DNA of 64,000 nt from Myxococcota bacterium (GTDB taxonomy: Bacteria > Myxococcota_A > UBA9160 > SMWR01). Shown in pieces: positions 63,781-64,000 of the stretch (positions within the stretch are counted from its first letter, which is position 1; every line of letters starts with the position of its first letter). Position numbers and translations under genes: made by a program. A model generated the notes under the pieces. It was not told the origin of the DNA and ran no database searches. It saw only the letters and a program-made list of their open reading frames with translations. The stretch covers positions 124,001 through 188,000 of the forward strand of contig JAKVBI010000015.1 of NCBI GenBank assembly GCA_022447545.1, given 5' to 3'.

Positions 63781-64000
63781 TTGAACGGGTCCGGTGGATC
63801 GCTCCAGAGATGGAGCCACTCTACTGTGGGTAGATTGTGGGGACTCGGGGACGAGTCGCGCGAGGAAATCGGCCGGCACCTCTCCATCCTTCAGTTCGAG
63901 AGGACGCCGGTAGCTGTCGCCCCCAGCCCACCGCGCATAGTGGCGGGCCGTGACGGCAACGTCAGCGTGGCCAAGTGTTTAGAATGGCCCTTTGAAATTC
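63772..64000 (-). pseudogene. Tyrosine recombinase (integrase) C-terminus, frameshifted, running off the right edge
   Basis: Reading toward the tRNA, the last ~68 codons before a TGA encode LGHADVAVTARHYARWAGG and then a charged tail. This is the box II LGH motif and nucleophilic Tyr region of phage-type integrases. Immediately upstream the frame hits a TAA (63979-63981), while the +1 frame reads EFQRAILN, exactly what should precede LGH. One extra base around 63974-63978 would explain the break. The rest of the gene is outside the window, so whether it is truly dead or a sequencing error cannot be judged. Confidence 0.75.

Overview
The window is a GC-rich, gene-dense stretch of bacterial chromosome with about 62 protein genes, three tRNA genes and no rRNA, CRISPR array or insertion sequence. 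Several features point to a delta-proteobacterium-like lineage (Myxococcota, Binatota or relatives): a Ser/Thr kinase next to an FHA protein, an NtrC-type two-component pair, several sulfatase-fold proteins, GTP-dependent PEP carboxykinase, CaiB/BaiF CoA-transferases, an alkyl-DHAP synthase homologue, and frequent GTG/TTG starts with clear GGAGG-type ribosome binding sites. The lineage is inferred from gene content; no marker gene in the window settles it.

Left part (1-16 kb): a truncated KamA-type radical SAM gene and aat. An acyl-CoA block follows (CoA-transferase, SDR, thiolase, TesB thioesterase) with pckG and a MAPEG protein, then an ICL/PEP-mutase family enzyme with a GST, pterin dehydratase, a variant endonuclease III, a Na+/Ca2+ exchanger, a sulfatase-fold lipoprotein and a DUF3516 DExH helicase. 

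Middle-left (16.2-23 kb): the most unusual locus. Five tightly packed minus-strand genes encode an LLM flavin oxidoreductase, a COG0523 GTPase, a secreted c-type cytochrome, a GTP cyclohydrolase II homologue with a long C-terminal extension and an altered active-site tyrosine, and a fusion of a GlmS-like double SIS domain to a creatininase-family hydrolase. The last two share the bases TGATG. By analogy with archaeal ArfA/ArfB chemistry, they may form a formamidopyrimidine pathway that does not match canonical riboflavin synthesis.

23-36 kb: a histidine kinase/sigma-54 activator operon, glucokinase, a GT39-like membrane protein, a LolA-like protein with a beta-barrel protein, then alpha-methylacyl-CoA racemase, an uncharacterised protein and an N-acyl-D-amino-acid deacylase-like amidohydrolase. 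36-45 kb: a four-gene minus-strand run (SDR, glycerol-3-phosphate dehydrogenase, alkyl-DHAP-synthase-like flavoprotein, ferredoxin-type reductase) that could make ether lipids, and a plus-strand HIT/FHA/Ser-Thr kinase cluster.

45-61 kb: quinone oxidoreductase, M20 amidohydrolase overlapping a gamma-carbonic anhydrase, a TetR regulator below a 30-bp near-palindrome, a J-domain protein with an E2-type acyltransferase, GNAT, VOC and CBS proteins, two multi-spanning membrane proteins flanking a Tat-exported sulfatase and a DUF1499 protein, a SnoaL-like protein, a nitroreductase and SppA. The right end has tRNA-Arg(UCU), tRNA-His, a small XRE regulator, a C69/secernin-like peptidase and tRNA-Arg(UCG). 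Just beyond the last tRNA lies a frameshifted integrase C-terminus, suggesting that an integrated element begins at the right edge.
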